Source: Pectobacterium polaris (GTDB lineage: Bacteria; Pseudomonadota; Gammaproteobacteria; Enterobacterales; Enterobacteriaceae). From it: DNA of 64,000 nt. The notes under the pieces are model-generated. The model ran no database searches and was not told where the DNA came from. It saw only the letters and a program-made list of their open reading frames with translations. Below, in pieces: positions 55,258-64,000 of the stretch; within the stretch, counting starts at the first letter, position 1, and each line of letters opens with the position of its first letter. The translations under genes and the position numbers were made by a program. The stretch lies in the NCBI RefSeq assembly GCF_002307355.1, contig NZ_CP017481.1, forward strand, positions 2,480,001 through 2,544,000. Direction: 5' to 3'.

Positions 55258-55288
55258 AAAACGGACGGCAATAGCCGTCCGTTTTTTA
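55258..55288. terminator. Terminator between tatE and lipA
   Basis: Stem AAACGGACGGC/GCCGTCCGTTT followed by T; located in the convergent gap. Confidence 0.92.
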
Positions 55289-55323
55289 TTCCACACAAAA
55301 AATGTGTAAATATGTATGAGCGC

Positions 55324-56289
55324 TTATTTTACTTCAATGCCTTTTGCCTGTAGGTCGGCATGGTAGGACGAGCGAACAAATGGACCGCAGGCAGCGTGGG
55401 TAAAGCCCATCGCCATCGCTTCGGCCTTCATCTCATCGAACTCATCCGGGCTGACGTAGCGCTGTACTGGCAGGTGATGGCGGCTCGGCTGTAAATATTG
55501 TCCCAGCGTCAGCATCGTCACACCGTGGCGACGCAGGTCACGCATCACTTCCACGATTTCAGCATTGGTTTCCCCCAATCCAACCATCAGGCCAGATTTG
55601 GTTGGGATATCTGGATGTGCGCTCTTGAAGTTTTCCAGCAGCTTCAGTGACCACTCATAGTTCGCACCAGGACGGACCTGACGGTAAACGCGCGGTACGT
55701 TTTCCAGGTTGTGGTTGAACACATCTGGCGGCGTGGCGGTCAGGATCTCTAACGCGCGATCCATACGTCCACGGAAGTCTGGCACCAGCGTTTCGATGCG
55801 AATAGTCGGGTTTTTGCGGCGAATAGCGCTAATACAGTCTGCAAAGTGCTGGGCACCGCCGTCGCGCAGATCATCACGGTCAACGGAGGTGATCACGACA
55901 TAGCGTAAGCCCATGTCATGGATGGTCTGTGCCAGTTTCTCAGGCTCATTGGCATCCGGCGTAAGCGGGCGGCCGTGGGCAACGTCACAGAACGGGCAGC
56001 GACGCGTACAAATCGCGCCCAGAATCATGAAGGTGGCGGTGCCGTGGTTGAAACACTCTGCCAGATTCGGACAGGACGCTTCTTCGCAAACTGAGTGCAA
56101 CCCGTTTTTGCGCATGGCTGCTTTGATTCCCTGAATACGGCTTGAATCCGCCGGAAGTTTAATCTTCATCCATTCAGGTTTGCGCAGAAGCTCTTGGCGT
56201 TCGGTGACGACGGTACGTACCGGGATTAGCGCCATCTTATCGGCATCGCGGTATTTAACGCCGCGTTCGATCTGAATCGGTTTACTCAT
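55324..56289 (-). CDS. lipA: Lipoyl synthase LipA
   Basis: Radical-SAM enzyme (321 aa, as in E. coli) inserting two sulphurs into protein-bound octanoate. The auxiliary cluster ligands are [12 protein letters not shown] and the SAM cluster is CTRRCPFCD; the C-terminal Ser ligand lies in FVRSSYHA. It is separated from lipB by 227 AT-rich bases without a gene, where E. coli has ybeF. Confidence 0.98.
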   Translation of the reverse strand: MSKPIQIERGVKYRDADKMALIPVRTVVTERQELLRKPEWMKIKLPADSSRIQGIKAAMRKNGLHSVCEEASCPNLAECFNHGTATFMILGAICTRRCPFCDVAHGRPLTPDANEPEKLAQTIHDMGLRYVVITSVDRDDLRDGGAQHFADCISAIRRKNPTIRIETLVPDFRGRMDRALEILTATPPDVFNHNLENVPRVYRQVRPGANYEWSLKLLENFKSAHPDIPTKSGLMVGLGETNAEIVEVMRDLRRHGVTMLTLGQYLQPSRHHLPVQRYVSPDEFDEMKAEAMAMGFTHAACGPFVRSSYHADLQAKGIEVK

Positions 56290-56516
56290 GTTTGCGTAAG
56301 TTCCAGTTCTGAATCGTTTCTTTAAATTTGTAATTCAAATTCAAAGGATTATGTTTTTAGTTAAACTTTTTTTTAAAAAACTATAAAAATTATATCATCT
56401 TGCCTAACCACAATCAGCCTTTGCACGATCAAAATGAAGAAATTATGTGAATAAAATGTAATTTATCAAAAAACGATCGTCTAACTGACTGATTTTTATT
56501 AACAGGACAAAATGCA

Positions 56517-57200
56517 TTAGCCAGGAAGCGGCTCACCCTGAACGTCCAGATTCCACGAAACAAATTCGGGTGCGGAATAGCCGACTAACTGCAAAAAGGT
56601 GTTCACCAGCACGGGGGCGGTGTCATCCAGCGTGACGCCCGGCACCAGATCGCTGAGTTGCGTCATCTCCATACCAGCGTAACCACACGGGTTGATACGC
56701 AGGAAAGGGGAGAGATCCATAGCAATATTGAGCGCCAGCCCGTGGAAAGAGCAGCCTTTGCGAATACGCAGTCCTAACGAACAGATTTTACGCTCGCCTA
56801 CATAGACGCCGGGTGCATCAGGGCGCGCATGGGCTTCAATCTGAAAATGTGCCAGTGTGCCAATCACGGTGTTTTCGATGGCAGTGACGAGCTGACGAAC
56901 GCCGAGCTTGCGACGCTTCAGGTCAATCAACACGTACATGACCTGCTGACCGGGGCCGTGGTAAGTCACCTGACCGCCTCTGTCGCTCTGAATCACGGGA
57001 ATATCACCGGGCATGAGGACATGTTCGGCTTTGCCTGCCTGACCCTGTGTAAATACGCGAGGGTGCTGAACCAGCCAGATTTCATCTGGCGTTTTATCAT
57101 CACGTCGGTCGGTGAAATTATGCATCGCCAGAGAGACGGGTTCATACGGCTGTACGTCAAATTGGCGTACGATGATCTTATCCTGTAGCAAGTGTGTCAT
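56517..57200 (-). CDS. lipB: Octanoyl-ACP:protein transferase LipB
   Basis: Moves octanoate from acyl carrier protein to lipoyl domains (227 aa). Motifs: [12 protein letters not shown], the catalytic Lys in [11 protein letters not shown] and the catalytic Cys in [10 protein letters not shown]. The product is the substrate of LipA, the next gene on the strand. Confidence 0.97.
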   Translation of the reverse strand: MTHLLQDKIIVRQFDVQPYEPVSLAMHNFTDRRDDKTPDEIWLVQHPRVFTQGQAGKAEHVLMPGDIPVIQSDRGGQVTYHGPGQQVMYVLIDLKRRKLGVRQLVTAIENTVIGTLAHFQIEAHARPDAPGVYVGERKICSLGLRIRKGCSFHGLALNIAMDLSPFLRINPCGYAGMEMTQLSDLVPGVTLDDTAPVLVNTFLQLVGYSAPEFVSWNLDVQGEPLPG

Positions 57201-57359
57201 CTTCAGGTTAAGGAAAGGTGGGGGGATTATAACGGCGGGAAGCCTCAGCGAACAGCACTTTGCAACATCACAAAACCCTGCCGCACTCGCCAGTTTTCCC
57301 GCTCGTTTTTATTACAGTACGACTTTGACAGAGCTCTATGTCTTATAGAACCCTATGCC

Positions 57360-57623
57360 TTACAGAACCATGCGCACGATGTCGATGTTGCCCAGTTCTT
57401 CGTACAGCGTTTCCACCTGCTCAATGTGTGTCGCAGTGATGGTGATGGAAACCGAGTGATAATTCCCTTTGCTGCTGGGTTTGATCTGCGGCGTGTAGTC
57501 GCCAGGCGCATGACGCTGTACCACTTCAACGACCAGATCGACCAACTCTGGTTTTGCCTCACCCATGACCTTGTAGGTAAAAACACAGGGGAATTCAAGC
57601 AGTTCGTTTAATTTGGTTTTCAT
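57360..57623 (-). CDS. ybeD: UPF0250 protein YbeD
   Basis: Small soluble ACT-like protein (87 aa, as in E. coli), starting [21 protein letters not shown] and ending NIDIVRMVL. In E. coli it lies between dacA and lipB, as here. A role in lipoate metabolism has been suggested by context only. Confidence 0.95.
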   Translation of the reverse strand: MKTKLNELLEFPCVFTYKVMGEAKPELVDLVVEVVQRHAPGDYTPQIKPSSKGNYHSVSITITATHIEQVETLYEELGNIDIVRMVL

Positions 57624-57680
57624 TTGCGCTCCAGAGAGGGTAATACGCCGACATTCGCACTGACATCAGTACAGTATACT

Positions 57681-57713
57681 AAAAAATATAACTCCCGCGT
57701 TGTGCGGGAGTTA
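57681..57713 (-). terminator. Intrinsic terminator of dacA
   Basis: Stem AACTCCCGC/GCGGGAGTT followed on the minus strand by a T-rich run, 44 bases after the dacA stop. Confidence 0.85.
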
Positions 57714-57756
57714 TGGATGGTATCGATATGGGGGCGTTTTGGCCCCACACAAGGGA

Positions 57757-58968
57757 TTAGCCGAACCAGTGATGGAACATCAGTTTGATGTAATCGATCA
57801 TGCGGCCAAAGATTCCGCCTTCTTTCACTTCGTTCATCACCACCAGCGGGCGCTGATCGATGGTTTTGCCATCCAGTTGGAAGTTGATGGAACCCACAAC
57901 CTGATTTTTGGCTAACGGCGCATGCAGTTCCGTGTTGTCCAGAACATAGCTGGCTTTCAGATCTTTCATACGGCCGCGTGGAATGGTCAGGTAGGCATCT
58001 TTCTCAACGCCCAACGCAACGCGGTCGCTGTCGCCAAACCAGACGGGCTCAGACGCGAACTCTTTGCCTGCTTTCAATGGCGCGACGGTTTCAAAGAAGC
58101 GGAAGCCCCAGGTCAGCAGTTTCTTACTTTCTGATTCGCGGCCTTTGGCGTTACGTCCACCCAGTACCGCAGAAATCAGGCGCATCTGGCCTTCTGTTGC
58201 CGAGGCGACCAGATTAAAGCCAGCTGATGACGTATGGCCCGTTTTGATGCCGTCAACATTCAGGCTGGAATCCCACAGCAAACCGTTACGGTTAGGCTGG
58301 CGAATATTGTTGAACGTGAACTCTTTCTCTTTGTAGGTCGCGTACTCTTCTGGCACATCGCGAATCAGCGCCTGACCGATCAAGGCCATATCGCGTGCTG
58401 AACTGAACTGGCCCGGTGCATCAAGACCGTGCACGGTTTCAAAATTGGTATTTTTCAGTCCCAGTGCTTTCACGTAACCGTTCATCAGGTTAACGAAGGC
58501 ATCCTGACTGCCAGCAACGTAGTCGGCCATCGCGACGCAGGCATCGTTACCGGATTGCAGGATAATACCGCGGTTTAACTGGGAGACAGGAACGCGGTCG
58601 CCCGGCTTCAGGAACATCAGGGAAGAGCCCTGGAAGGTTGGGTTGCCGGTTGCCCAGGCATCTTTACCGACGGTAACGATGTCGTTCGGGCTGATTTTTC
58701 CTGATTTAATGGACTGACCAATCACGTAGCTGGTCATCATTTTCGTTAAGCTGGCCGGATCGCGGCGCGTGTCGGCATTCATTTCCGCCAACACTTTCCC
58801 AGAGTTGTAATCAATCAGGATGTAGGATTCAGCATCGATTTGCGGGACGCCAGGGATCATCGTTTTAAGATTGATATCTTCGGCATAGGCAAAGGAAGAG
58901 GCACTAATGGCGAGCAGTGCGCCAAGCGCAGTACGTTTAGTAAAACGAGACGTGTTTACAGTATTCAT
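57757..58968 (-). CDS. dacA: D-alanyl-D-alanine carboxypeptidase DacA (PBP5)
   Basis: Membrane-anchored PBP5 (403 aa; E. coli 403) that trims the terminal D-Ala of peptidoglycan stems. Signal peptide to AYAE near residue 30; SxxK motif SLTK at residues 73-76, SGN in [12 protein letters not shown] in GIKTGHTS. The C-terminal amphipathic anchor is the last 18 residues ([17 protein letters not shown]). 166 bases after rlpA with its own gap, so probably its own promoter. Confidence 0.97.
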   Translation of the reverse strand: MNTVNTSRFTKRTALGALLAISASSFAYAEDINLKTMIPGVPQIDAESYILIDYNSGKVLAEMNADTRRDPASLTKMMTSYVIGQSIKSGKISPNDIVTVGKDAWATGNPTFQGSSLMFLKPGDRVPVSQLNRGIILQSGNDACVAMADYVAGSQDAFVNLMNGYVKALGLKNTNFETVHGLDAPGQFSSARDMALIGQALIRDVPEEYATYKEKEFTFNNIRQPNRNGLLWDSSLNVDGIKTGHTSSAGFNLVASATEGQMRLISAVLGGRNAKGRESESKKLLTWGFRFFETVAPLKAGKEFASEPVWFGDSDRVALGVEKDAYLTIPRGRMKDLKASYVLDNTELHAPLAKNQVVGSINFQLDGKTIDQRPLVVMNEVKEGGIFGRMIDYIKLMFHHWFG

Positions 58969-59134
58969 GATTGGAACAACAACATCCGTGGGTATGAGTT
59001 AAAAAACGAGCCACACTATAGCAGATGGGAAATAGGCAGGCATCAGACATTACGTTACGTGATTTTGCAAAAGGGCGGTATGTTCAATGCCATAGCCGCC
59101 GTTTTCGCTGAGTGAGTCTGCCGATTATCCGTTA

Positions 59135-60259
59135 CTAGAGGGTGCTGGGTGCGGCGGTAATAAACGACTGCTGCTGAGCTTCGACTGACAAACGTTGTTG
59201 AAGTTCAGCGGCTTGCTGACGATTCTGGAATGGCCCCAGTTGGATGCGATACAGGCCGCCGCTCGCGCTGACTTTTCCGGCCACGCGGAAGCGTTCGCTC
59301 AGGCTGCGCTGCCAGGTTTGCGCGCGCTGCTGATCGCTCAATGCACCGACCTGAACCACATAGCGACCCGTGGCAGATGGCGTTGCAGCAGCAGGAGCTG
59401 TAACCGCTGCCGCTGGCGCGACATTCATTGGCGCAGCGGATGACGATGGTGTTGCCGCCGCCGCTGGCGTCACAGTGGACTCAACCACGCCAGTGCGCAG
59501 CGCGGATGGTGCTCCCAGAAAACCACCGCTGTGCGACGGCGCGCTGCTCTGTGGCTGCGTGCTATCTGTTGGCGTGCTCAGGTTGCTATTGCTGATTGGG
59601 CGTACGGCGCTGTTGGGCGTTGGCGACGTTGTTTCCATCATCGGTGTGCCCAGCCCGCTGGCGCCGAAGCTCGGGCGTTCCGGTAGGGAGAAGCTTTGCT
59701 TGGCGACGGTGGTGCCTACGGTTCCGGGGCCGGAGAGCGTGCCATCTGGCGCGACGTTGATGAAATCCACTTTTACTTTGGTATTGTTCGAAATGTTCAG
59801 CCGATCGCCTGCGGCCTTCGACAGATCGATAATTCTGCCCGGTGTATACGGCCCGCGATCGTTCACGCGTACAACCAGACGGCGACCGTTACTCAGGTTG
59901 GTCACGCGGACATAGCTTGGCAGCGGCAGCGTTGGGTGTGCGGCGGTTATCGCATTAGGATCAAATGTTTCGCCGATTGACGTGCGGTTGCCGCTGGCTT
60001 CTTCGCCGTACCACGTCGCTAAACCTGTCTCGCTAAAATTTTGCGGGTTTTTGACAATTTTATAGCTCTTGCCTTTGATGCTGTAGTCTTGCAGCGTGCC
60101 CTGATTGTAGGGTTCATAACGTGGTTCTGCGCCACCGATTTCTTCCGTCGGTCCGCTGTAAACCTGAGTCACAGGCGGCGCAGGCTGCCGCTGTTCCGTT
60201 GTGGTACAGGCCGCAAGCGCCAGAGTTGCTACGCCGACCCAAAGCCAATCCTTACGCAT
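59135..60259 (-). CDS. rlpA: Septal-ring lytic transglycosylase RlpA
   Basis: Outer-membrane lipoprotein (374 aa) cleaving denuded glycan at division sites in some species. Lipobox LALAAC with Cys18; double-psi barrel domain at residues about 78-165 with GLATWYGEEASGNRTSIGE and VRVNDRGPYTPGRIIDLS; Ala/Ser/Pro-rich linker; C-terminal SPOR domain from about residue 297 (RYVVQVGALSDQQRAQTW). It lies 13 bases after mrdB on the same strand. Confidence 0.96.
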   Translation of the reverse strand: MRKDWLWVGVATLALAACTTTEQRQPAPPVTQVYSGPTEEIGGAEPRYEPYNQGTLQDYSIKGKSYKIVKNPQNFSETGLATWYGEEASGNRTSIGETFDPNAITAAHPTLPLPSYVRVTNLSNGRRLVVRVNDRGPYTPGRIIDLSKAAGDRLNISNNTKVKVDFINVAPDGTLSGPGTVGTTVAKQSFSLPERPSFGASGLGTPMMETTSPTPNSAVRPISNSNLSTPTDSTQPQSSAPSHSGGFLGAPSALRTGVVESTVTPAAAATPSSSAAPMNVAPAAAVTAPAAATPSATGRYVVQVGALSDQQRAQTWQRSLSERFRVAGKVSASGGLYRIQLGPFQNRQQAAELQQRLSVEAQQQSFITAAPSTL

Positions 60260-60272
60260 TGCTCACCTCGTG

Positions 60273-61385
60273 TTATAAATTCTTAGATAGCAGTTTGCGG
60301 TGAGTATGTATCGACATGACGATACCGAACCCCGCCATTAAGACGACCAGCGCCGACCCACCGTAGCTGACTAACGGCAGCGGCACGCCAACGACGGGAA
60401 GTATACCGCTGACCATCCCGATATTGACGAACACATAGAAAAACAGAATCAACATCAGCCCGCCGACCATCACCCGGCCGAACGAGGTTTGCGCATTCGC
60501 GGCAATGACCAGACCGCGCATGATCATGAACAGATACATGGCGAGCAGAATCAACACGCCGATTAACCCAAGCTCTTCTGACAGTACGGCAAAGATAAAG
60601 TCGGTATGGCGCTCTGGCAGAAACTCTAACTGAGACTGTGTGCCATGCAGCCAGCCTTTTCCAGACAGACCGCCTGAGCCTATCGCAATTTTCGACTGAA
60701 TAATATGGTACCCAGCCCCGAGCGGATCGCTTTCTGGATCGAGCAGCATCATGACTCTGGCGCGCTGATAGTCATGCATCAGGAAAAACCAGAGTATAGG
60801 AATAAAAGCGGCGAGTAGCAGGACGGCGATGCCAATTAAGCGCCAGCTCATACCCGCGAGGAAAAGCACAAATAGCCCTGATAGCGCGACCAGAATCGAG
60901 GTACCTAAGTCGGGCTGTGCGGCAACCAGCAGCGTAGGGACAAAAATCAGCACCAGCGCGATTGCCGTATTTTTTAGCGACGGTGGGCACATATCACGGT
61001 TGATAAAACGCGCGACCATCAGCGGTACGGCGATTTTGGCAATTTCTGACGGCTGAAAACGGATAAAACCCAGGTCCAGCCAGCGCTGTGCGCCTTTACT
61101 GATTTGCCCAAAAATATCCACGATTAGCAGCAAAATCACGCAAACGATGTAGAGGTAAGGAGCCCAGCCTTCATACACGCGCGGGGGAATTTGCGCCATT
61201 ACGATCATTACCGTAAACCCCAGCACGATTTGAACGACTTTTCGCTCCATCATGCCGACGTCTTGCCCGCTGGCGCTCCATAAGACAAATAGACTATAGC
61301 CCAGCAGTGCCAGGATGCAGAGAAGAAACGGGAGATCGATGTGGATTTTCGCCCAGAACGATCCCTTTTGTTGGCTATCGGTCAT
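60273..61385 (-). CDS. mrdB: Peptidoglycan glycosyltransferase RodA (MrdB)
   Basis: SEDS-family polymerase of the elongasome (370 aa, as in E. coli), inner membrane with ten segments. SEDS signatures: [10 protein letters not shown], the catalytic-loop Asp region in [21 protein letters not shown] and [19 protein letters not shown]. 9 bases after mrdA; works with PBP2 in rod-shape growth. Confidence 0.97.
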   Translation of the reverse strand: MTDSQQKGSFWAKIHIDLPFLLCILALLGYSLFVLWSASGQDVGMMERKVVQIVLGFTVMIVMAQIPPRVYEGWAPYLYIVCVILLLIVDIFGQISKGAQRWLDLGFIRFQPSEIAKIAVPLMVARFINRDMCPPSLKNTAIALVLIFVPTLLVAAQPDLGTSILVALSGLFVLFLAGMSWRLIGIAVLLLAAFIPILWFFLMHDYQRARVMMLLDPESDPLGAGYHIIQSKIAIGSGGLSGKGWLHGTQSQLEFLPERHTDFIFAVLSEELGLIGVLILLAMYLFMIMRGLVIAANAQTSFGRVMVGGLMLILFFYVFVNIGMVSGILPVVGVPLPLVSYGGSALVVLMAGFGIVMSIHTHRKLLSKNL

Positions 61386-61394
61386 GACTGTCTG

Positions 61395-63299
61395 TTACTC
61401 ACTCTCGCTACCCGGTGGCGCAGGAGGCGCACTGGGTAAATCGGTATTGTTATCACCTAGCAGAATATGATCAAGGATCTGGCGGGTGATGGTGCCAACG
61501 GTCGGGCCTGCGCCACCGTTTTCCAGAATAATCGACATCGCTACTTTAGGGTCTTTATACGGGGCAAACGCAACCATTAATTTATGGTCACGCAGATGTT
61601 CTGCGATCTTGTGCGCATTATAGGTTTCGTTTTCTTTCAGGCCGAAAACCTGTGCCGTACCGGATTTTGCCGCAATTTTATAAGGCGCATCCTCAAAGCT
61701 TTTGTGGGCGGTACCGTTAGGCCGGTTAGCCACGCCATACATACCGTCCTTCGCCACTTCCCAATAGCCAGAGTGGATGTTGCCAATTTGCTGATTTTCA
61801 GTCTGGCGGAAAGGCACAATCTTGCCATTTTCCCGCGAGCTATAAAGCAGGTGCGGTGTTTTGACCTGACCGTCGTTGATCAGCGTGACCAGCGCCTTGT
61901 TCATTTGGATAGGCGTAGCGGTCCAATAACCTTGACCAATCCCGACTGGAATCGTATCCCCTTGATACCACGGCTTTTTAAACCGGCCTAATTTCCACTC
62001 GCGCGTTGGCATATTGCCTTTGCTTTCTTCCGAAATATCGATACCAGTTCTCTCGCCGTAACCAAATTTGGTCATCCATTCTGACAGGCGATCGATGCCC
62101 ATGTCATAAGCGACCTGATAGAAGAAGGTATCCGCGGACTCTTCCAGTGACTTGGTGAGATTAAGGCGGCCATGTCCCCATTTTTTCCAGTCGCGGAAGC
62201 GCTTTTCGGAACCGGGTAATTGCCACCAGCCGGGATCGAACAGGCTGGTATTAGTGGTAATCACACCCGCTGTCAGGGCGGAAACCGCGATGTAAGGTTT
62301 AACGGTGGAGGCGGGGGGATAAATCCCCTGTGTTGCGCGATTGATCAGTGGACGATCGGGGTCGCTTTGTAGTTTTGCGTAATTCTTGGTAGAAATCCCG
62401 TCGACAAAGAGGTTGGGATCGTAACTGGGGGTGGAAACCATCGCCAGAATACCGCCGTCGCGTGGATCGGTGACAATCACGGCGGCACGGCTGCCTTCCA
62501 GCAGTTTCTCGATGTAGATTTGCAGGCTCAGATCCAGCGTCAGATAAATATCACGTCCAGCCTGCGGTGGCTGTTCGTGGAGCTGGCGGATCACGCGGCC
62601 ACGGTTGTTAACTTCAACTTCTTCATAGCCAGGCTTGCCGTGCAGCAGATCTTCGTAATGACGTTCAATACCTAGCTTACCGATGTCACGCGTGGCGGCG
62701 TAATCGGCAATTTTTTCTTCTTTGGTCAGCCGTTCCACTTCTTTATCGGTGATTTTGGAAACATAACCCGTGACGTGCGTCAGGGCAGAGCCGTAAGGAT
62801 AATAGCGGCGCTGGTAGCCTTTAACTTCAACGCCGGGGAAGCGATATTGGTTGACGGCAAAACGGGCAACCTGAATCTCATCCAGCCCGCTTTTTACGGG
62901 GATGGAAGTAAAACGGCGTGAACGCTTACGCTCTTTTTCAAAGTTTTCCAGATCGCTATCGGTCAGGTCGACGACGGGGCGCAGGGCTTCGAGCGTATCT
63001 TTAAGGTTGTCGACTTTGTCGGGTACCAGTTCTAACTGATAGATAGTGCGATTCAACGCCAGCGGAGTGCCGTTACGGTCATAGATGATGCCGCGACTCG
63101 GCGCGATAGGAACCAGCTTGATGCGGTTCTCATTAGAGCGTGTGCGGTAGTCATCAACGCGCACAATTTGCAGATGATACAGATTAGCGACTAATACACC
63201 GGAAAGCAGCAAAATGCCCAGAAATGCGACCAAAGCACGACGCACAAACAGGGCGGACTCAGCCGTATAATCACGAAAGGGTTTACGTTCTACTTTCAT
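61395..63299 (-). CDS. mrdA: Penicillin-binding protein 2 (MrdA)
   Basis: Transpeptidase of lateral-wall synthesis (634 aa; E. coli 633). Short cytoplasmic tail, membrane anchor (ALVAFLGILLLSGVLVANLY), pedestal domain, then the transpeptidase with SxxK in PPASTVKPY, SxD in SADTFFYQ and KSGT in AAKSGTAQV. Partner of RodA in the same operon, 33 bases after rlmH. Confidence 0.98.
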   Translation of the reverse strand: MKVERKPFRDYTAESALFVRRALVAFLGILLLSGVLVANLYHLQIVRVDDYRTRSNENRIKLVPIAPSRGIIYDRNGTPLALNRTIYQLELVPDKVDNLKDTLEALRPVVDLTDSDLENFEKERKRSRRFTSIPVKSGLDEIQVARFAVNQYRFPGVEVKGYQRRYYPYGSALTHVTGYVSKITDKEVERLTKEEKIADYAATRDIGKLGIERHYEDLLHGKPGYEEVEVNNRGRVIRQLHEQPPQAGRDIYLTLDLSLQIYIEKLLEGSRAAVIVTDPRDGGILAMVSTPSYDPNLFVDGISTKNYAKLQSDPDRPLINRATQGIYPPASTVKPYIAVSALTAGVITTNTSLFDPGWWQLPGSEKRFRDWKKWGHGRLNLTKSLEESADTFFYQVAYDMGIDRLSEWMTKFGYGERTGIDISEESKGNMPTREWKLGRFKKPWYQGDTIPVGIGQGYWTATPIQMNKALVTLINDGQVKTPHLLYSSRENGKIVPFRQTENQQIGNIHSGYWEVAKDGMYGVANRPNGTAHKSFEDAPYKIAAKSGTAQVFGLKENETYNAHKIAEHLRDHKLMVAFAPYKDPKVAMSIILENGGAGPTVGTITRQILDHILLGDNNTDLPSAPPAPPGSESE

Positions 63300-63332
63300 C
63301 CAGCGTTATTTCACAAGTTTCATCGTATCGCC

Positions 63333-63803
63333 TTACTCCCGATGGTAAGGGTGATTAGTCGTAATGCTCCATGCACGGTACAGGCTCTCCGCCACCAGTA
63401 CACGAACGAGCGGGTGCGGCAGCGTTAATGGCGAGAGTGACCAGCTTTGTTCCGCTGCGGCTTTGCATTCTGGTGAAAGCCCTTCAGGCCCACCAATCAG
63501 CAGGCTGACGTCGCGCCCGTCCTGTTTCCAGCGCTCCAACTGTTGCGCCAACTGCGGCGTCTCCCAGCGAGTCCCTGGAATATCCAGCGTCACAATGCGG
63601 TTGCCTTTGCCCACTGCCGCTAGCATCTGTTCGCCTTCGCGCTCCAGAATGCGTTTGATGTCCGCATTTTTACCCCGTTTCCCCGCCGGAATTTCGAGTA
63701 ATTCGAAAGGCATGTCCTTTGGGAAACGGCGCAAATAATCGGTGAAACCAGTCTGCACCCAGTCGGGCATTTTGGTGCCAACGGCGACCAGTTGCAGTTT
63801 CAT
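63333..63803 (-). CDS. rlmH: 23S rRNA pseudouridine-1915 methyltransferase RlmH
   Basis: SPOUT methyltransferase (156 aa) for N3 of pseudouridine 1915 in 70S ribosomes. Knotted C-terminal region with [13 protein letters not shown] and [24 protein letters not shown]. The ATG at 63803 ([15 protein letters not shown]) is the family start and lies 1 base after the rsfS stop. Confidence 0.97.
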   Translation of the reverse strand: MKLQLVAVGTKMPDWVQTGFTDYLRRFPKDMPFELLEIPAGKRGKNADIKRILEREGEQMLAAVGKGNRIVTLDIPGTRWETPQLAQQLERWKQDGRDVSLLIGGPEGLSPECKAAAEQSWSLSPLTLPHPLVRVLVAESLYRAWSITTNHPYHRE

Positions 63804-63804
63804 G

Positions 63805-64000
63805 CTAGCCCCACAGTTTTTCCAGTTCGTACAACTGGCGGCTTTCTTCTTGCATGACATGAACCATCACGTCACCCAAATCGACAACAACCCAATCTGA
63901 GGCGTTTTCACCCTCGACACCGAGTGGGATCAAACCCGCGGCGCGTGAGGATTGTACGACGTGATCGGCAATGGAGGCGACATGACGTGTAGAAGTACCC
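63805..64000 (-). CDS. rsfS: Ribosome silencing factor RsfS (5' end outside window)
   Basis: C-terminal 64 residues of RsfS (full length about 105), which binds ribosomal protein uL14 and blocks subunit joining in stationary phase. Visible: [32 protein letters not shown] and the terminal [13 protein letters not shown]. The gene continues past base 64000. It heads the rsfS-rlmH-mrdA-mrdB-rlpA series, the same order as in E. coli. Confidence 0.95.
   Translation of the reverse strand, partial: GTSTRHVASIADHVVQSSRAAGLIPLGVEGENASDWVVVDLGDVMVHVMQEESRQLYELEKLWG

Noticed and set aside
56290..56516. Expected LysR-type gene ybeF between lipA and lipB
   Set aside because: The 227-base AT-rich gap has no room for it and no remnant frame is visible; it is simply absent at this site.

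Overview
The window is about 64 kb of enterobacterial chromosome, near 50% GC and densely coded. Gene content and order suggest a soft-rot member of the Pectobacteriaceae, most likely Pectobacterium. The proteins are close to Escherichia coli orthologues but the blocks are arranged differently, and the intergenic spaces carry short palindromic repeats. This assignment is inference from recall; no search was run.
Layout. 1-7 kb: the Rcs phosphorelay (rcsC cut by the window edge, converging on rcsDB) with an MFS transporter gene directly in front of rcsD. 7.3-14.7 kb: the complete menaquinone cluster menF-menD-menH-menB-menC-menE, followed by what looks like the amino-terminal stump of a catalase gene. 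15-18.5 kb: yfaZ, tyrP with a TyrR operator pair, and yfaY. 18.9-24.4 kb: cnoX, ybbO and tesA facing ybbA-ybbP, then speG. 25.2-28.5 kb: an iron-uptake pair (TonB receptor plus periplasmic binding protein) under a good Fur box. 28.7-33.7 kb: purN-purM divergent from upp-uraA, then hda. 33.7-41.3 kb: yfgD, bepA, bcp, gcvR, an AraC regulator with a cupin gene, dapA-bamC and purC. 41.5-50.5 kb: yeaL, tmcA, a gene I do not recognise, a DUF1272 protein, ypfH, a chemoreceptor, ypfN, a VanY-type peptidase, dapE, yffB and the 19-codon ypfM. 50.7-53.7 kb: a GDSL-esterase autotransporter and an aspartate/glutamate racemase. 53.9-64 kb: cspE, crcB, tatE, lipA, lipB, ybeD, dacA, rlpA, mrdB, mrdA, rlmH and rsfS (cut by the edge).
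Functional groups. The men genes make 1,4-dihydroxy-2-naphthoate for menaquinone. dapA and dapE make diaminopimelate, while dacA, rlpA, rodA, PBP2 and the VanY protein build or trim peptidoglycan. bamC and bepA serve outer-membrane assembly. lipA and lipB supply lipoate. purN, purM, purC, upp and uraA serve purine synthesis and uracil salvage.
The most notable non-coding signals are: (1) a dispersed repeat of about 70 bp built of four successive hairpins with compensatory stem changes, present at 15.77, 30.65 and 36.9 kb, two copies lying in the leaders of upp and gcvR and ending in a terminator-like hairpin; (2) a probable fluoride riboswitch with an extra helix in front of crcB; (3) a separate multi-hairpin GC-rich block at 18.6-18.8 kb; (4) a conserved G-A-T8 start region at upp; and (5) TyrR, Fur and PurR operators. 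No tRNA, rRNA, CRISPR array, insertion sequence or prophage was seen.
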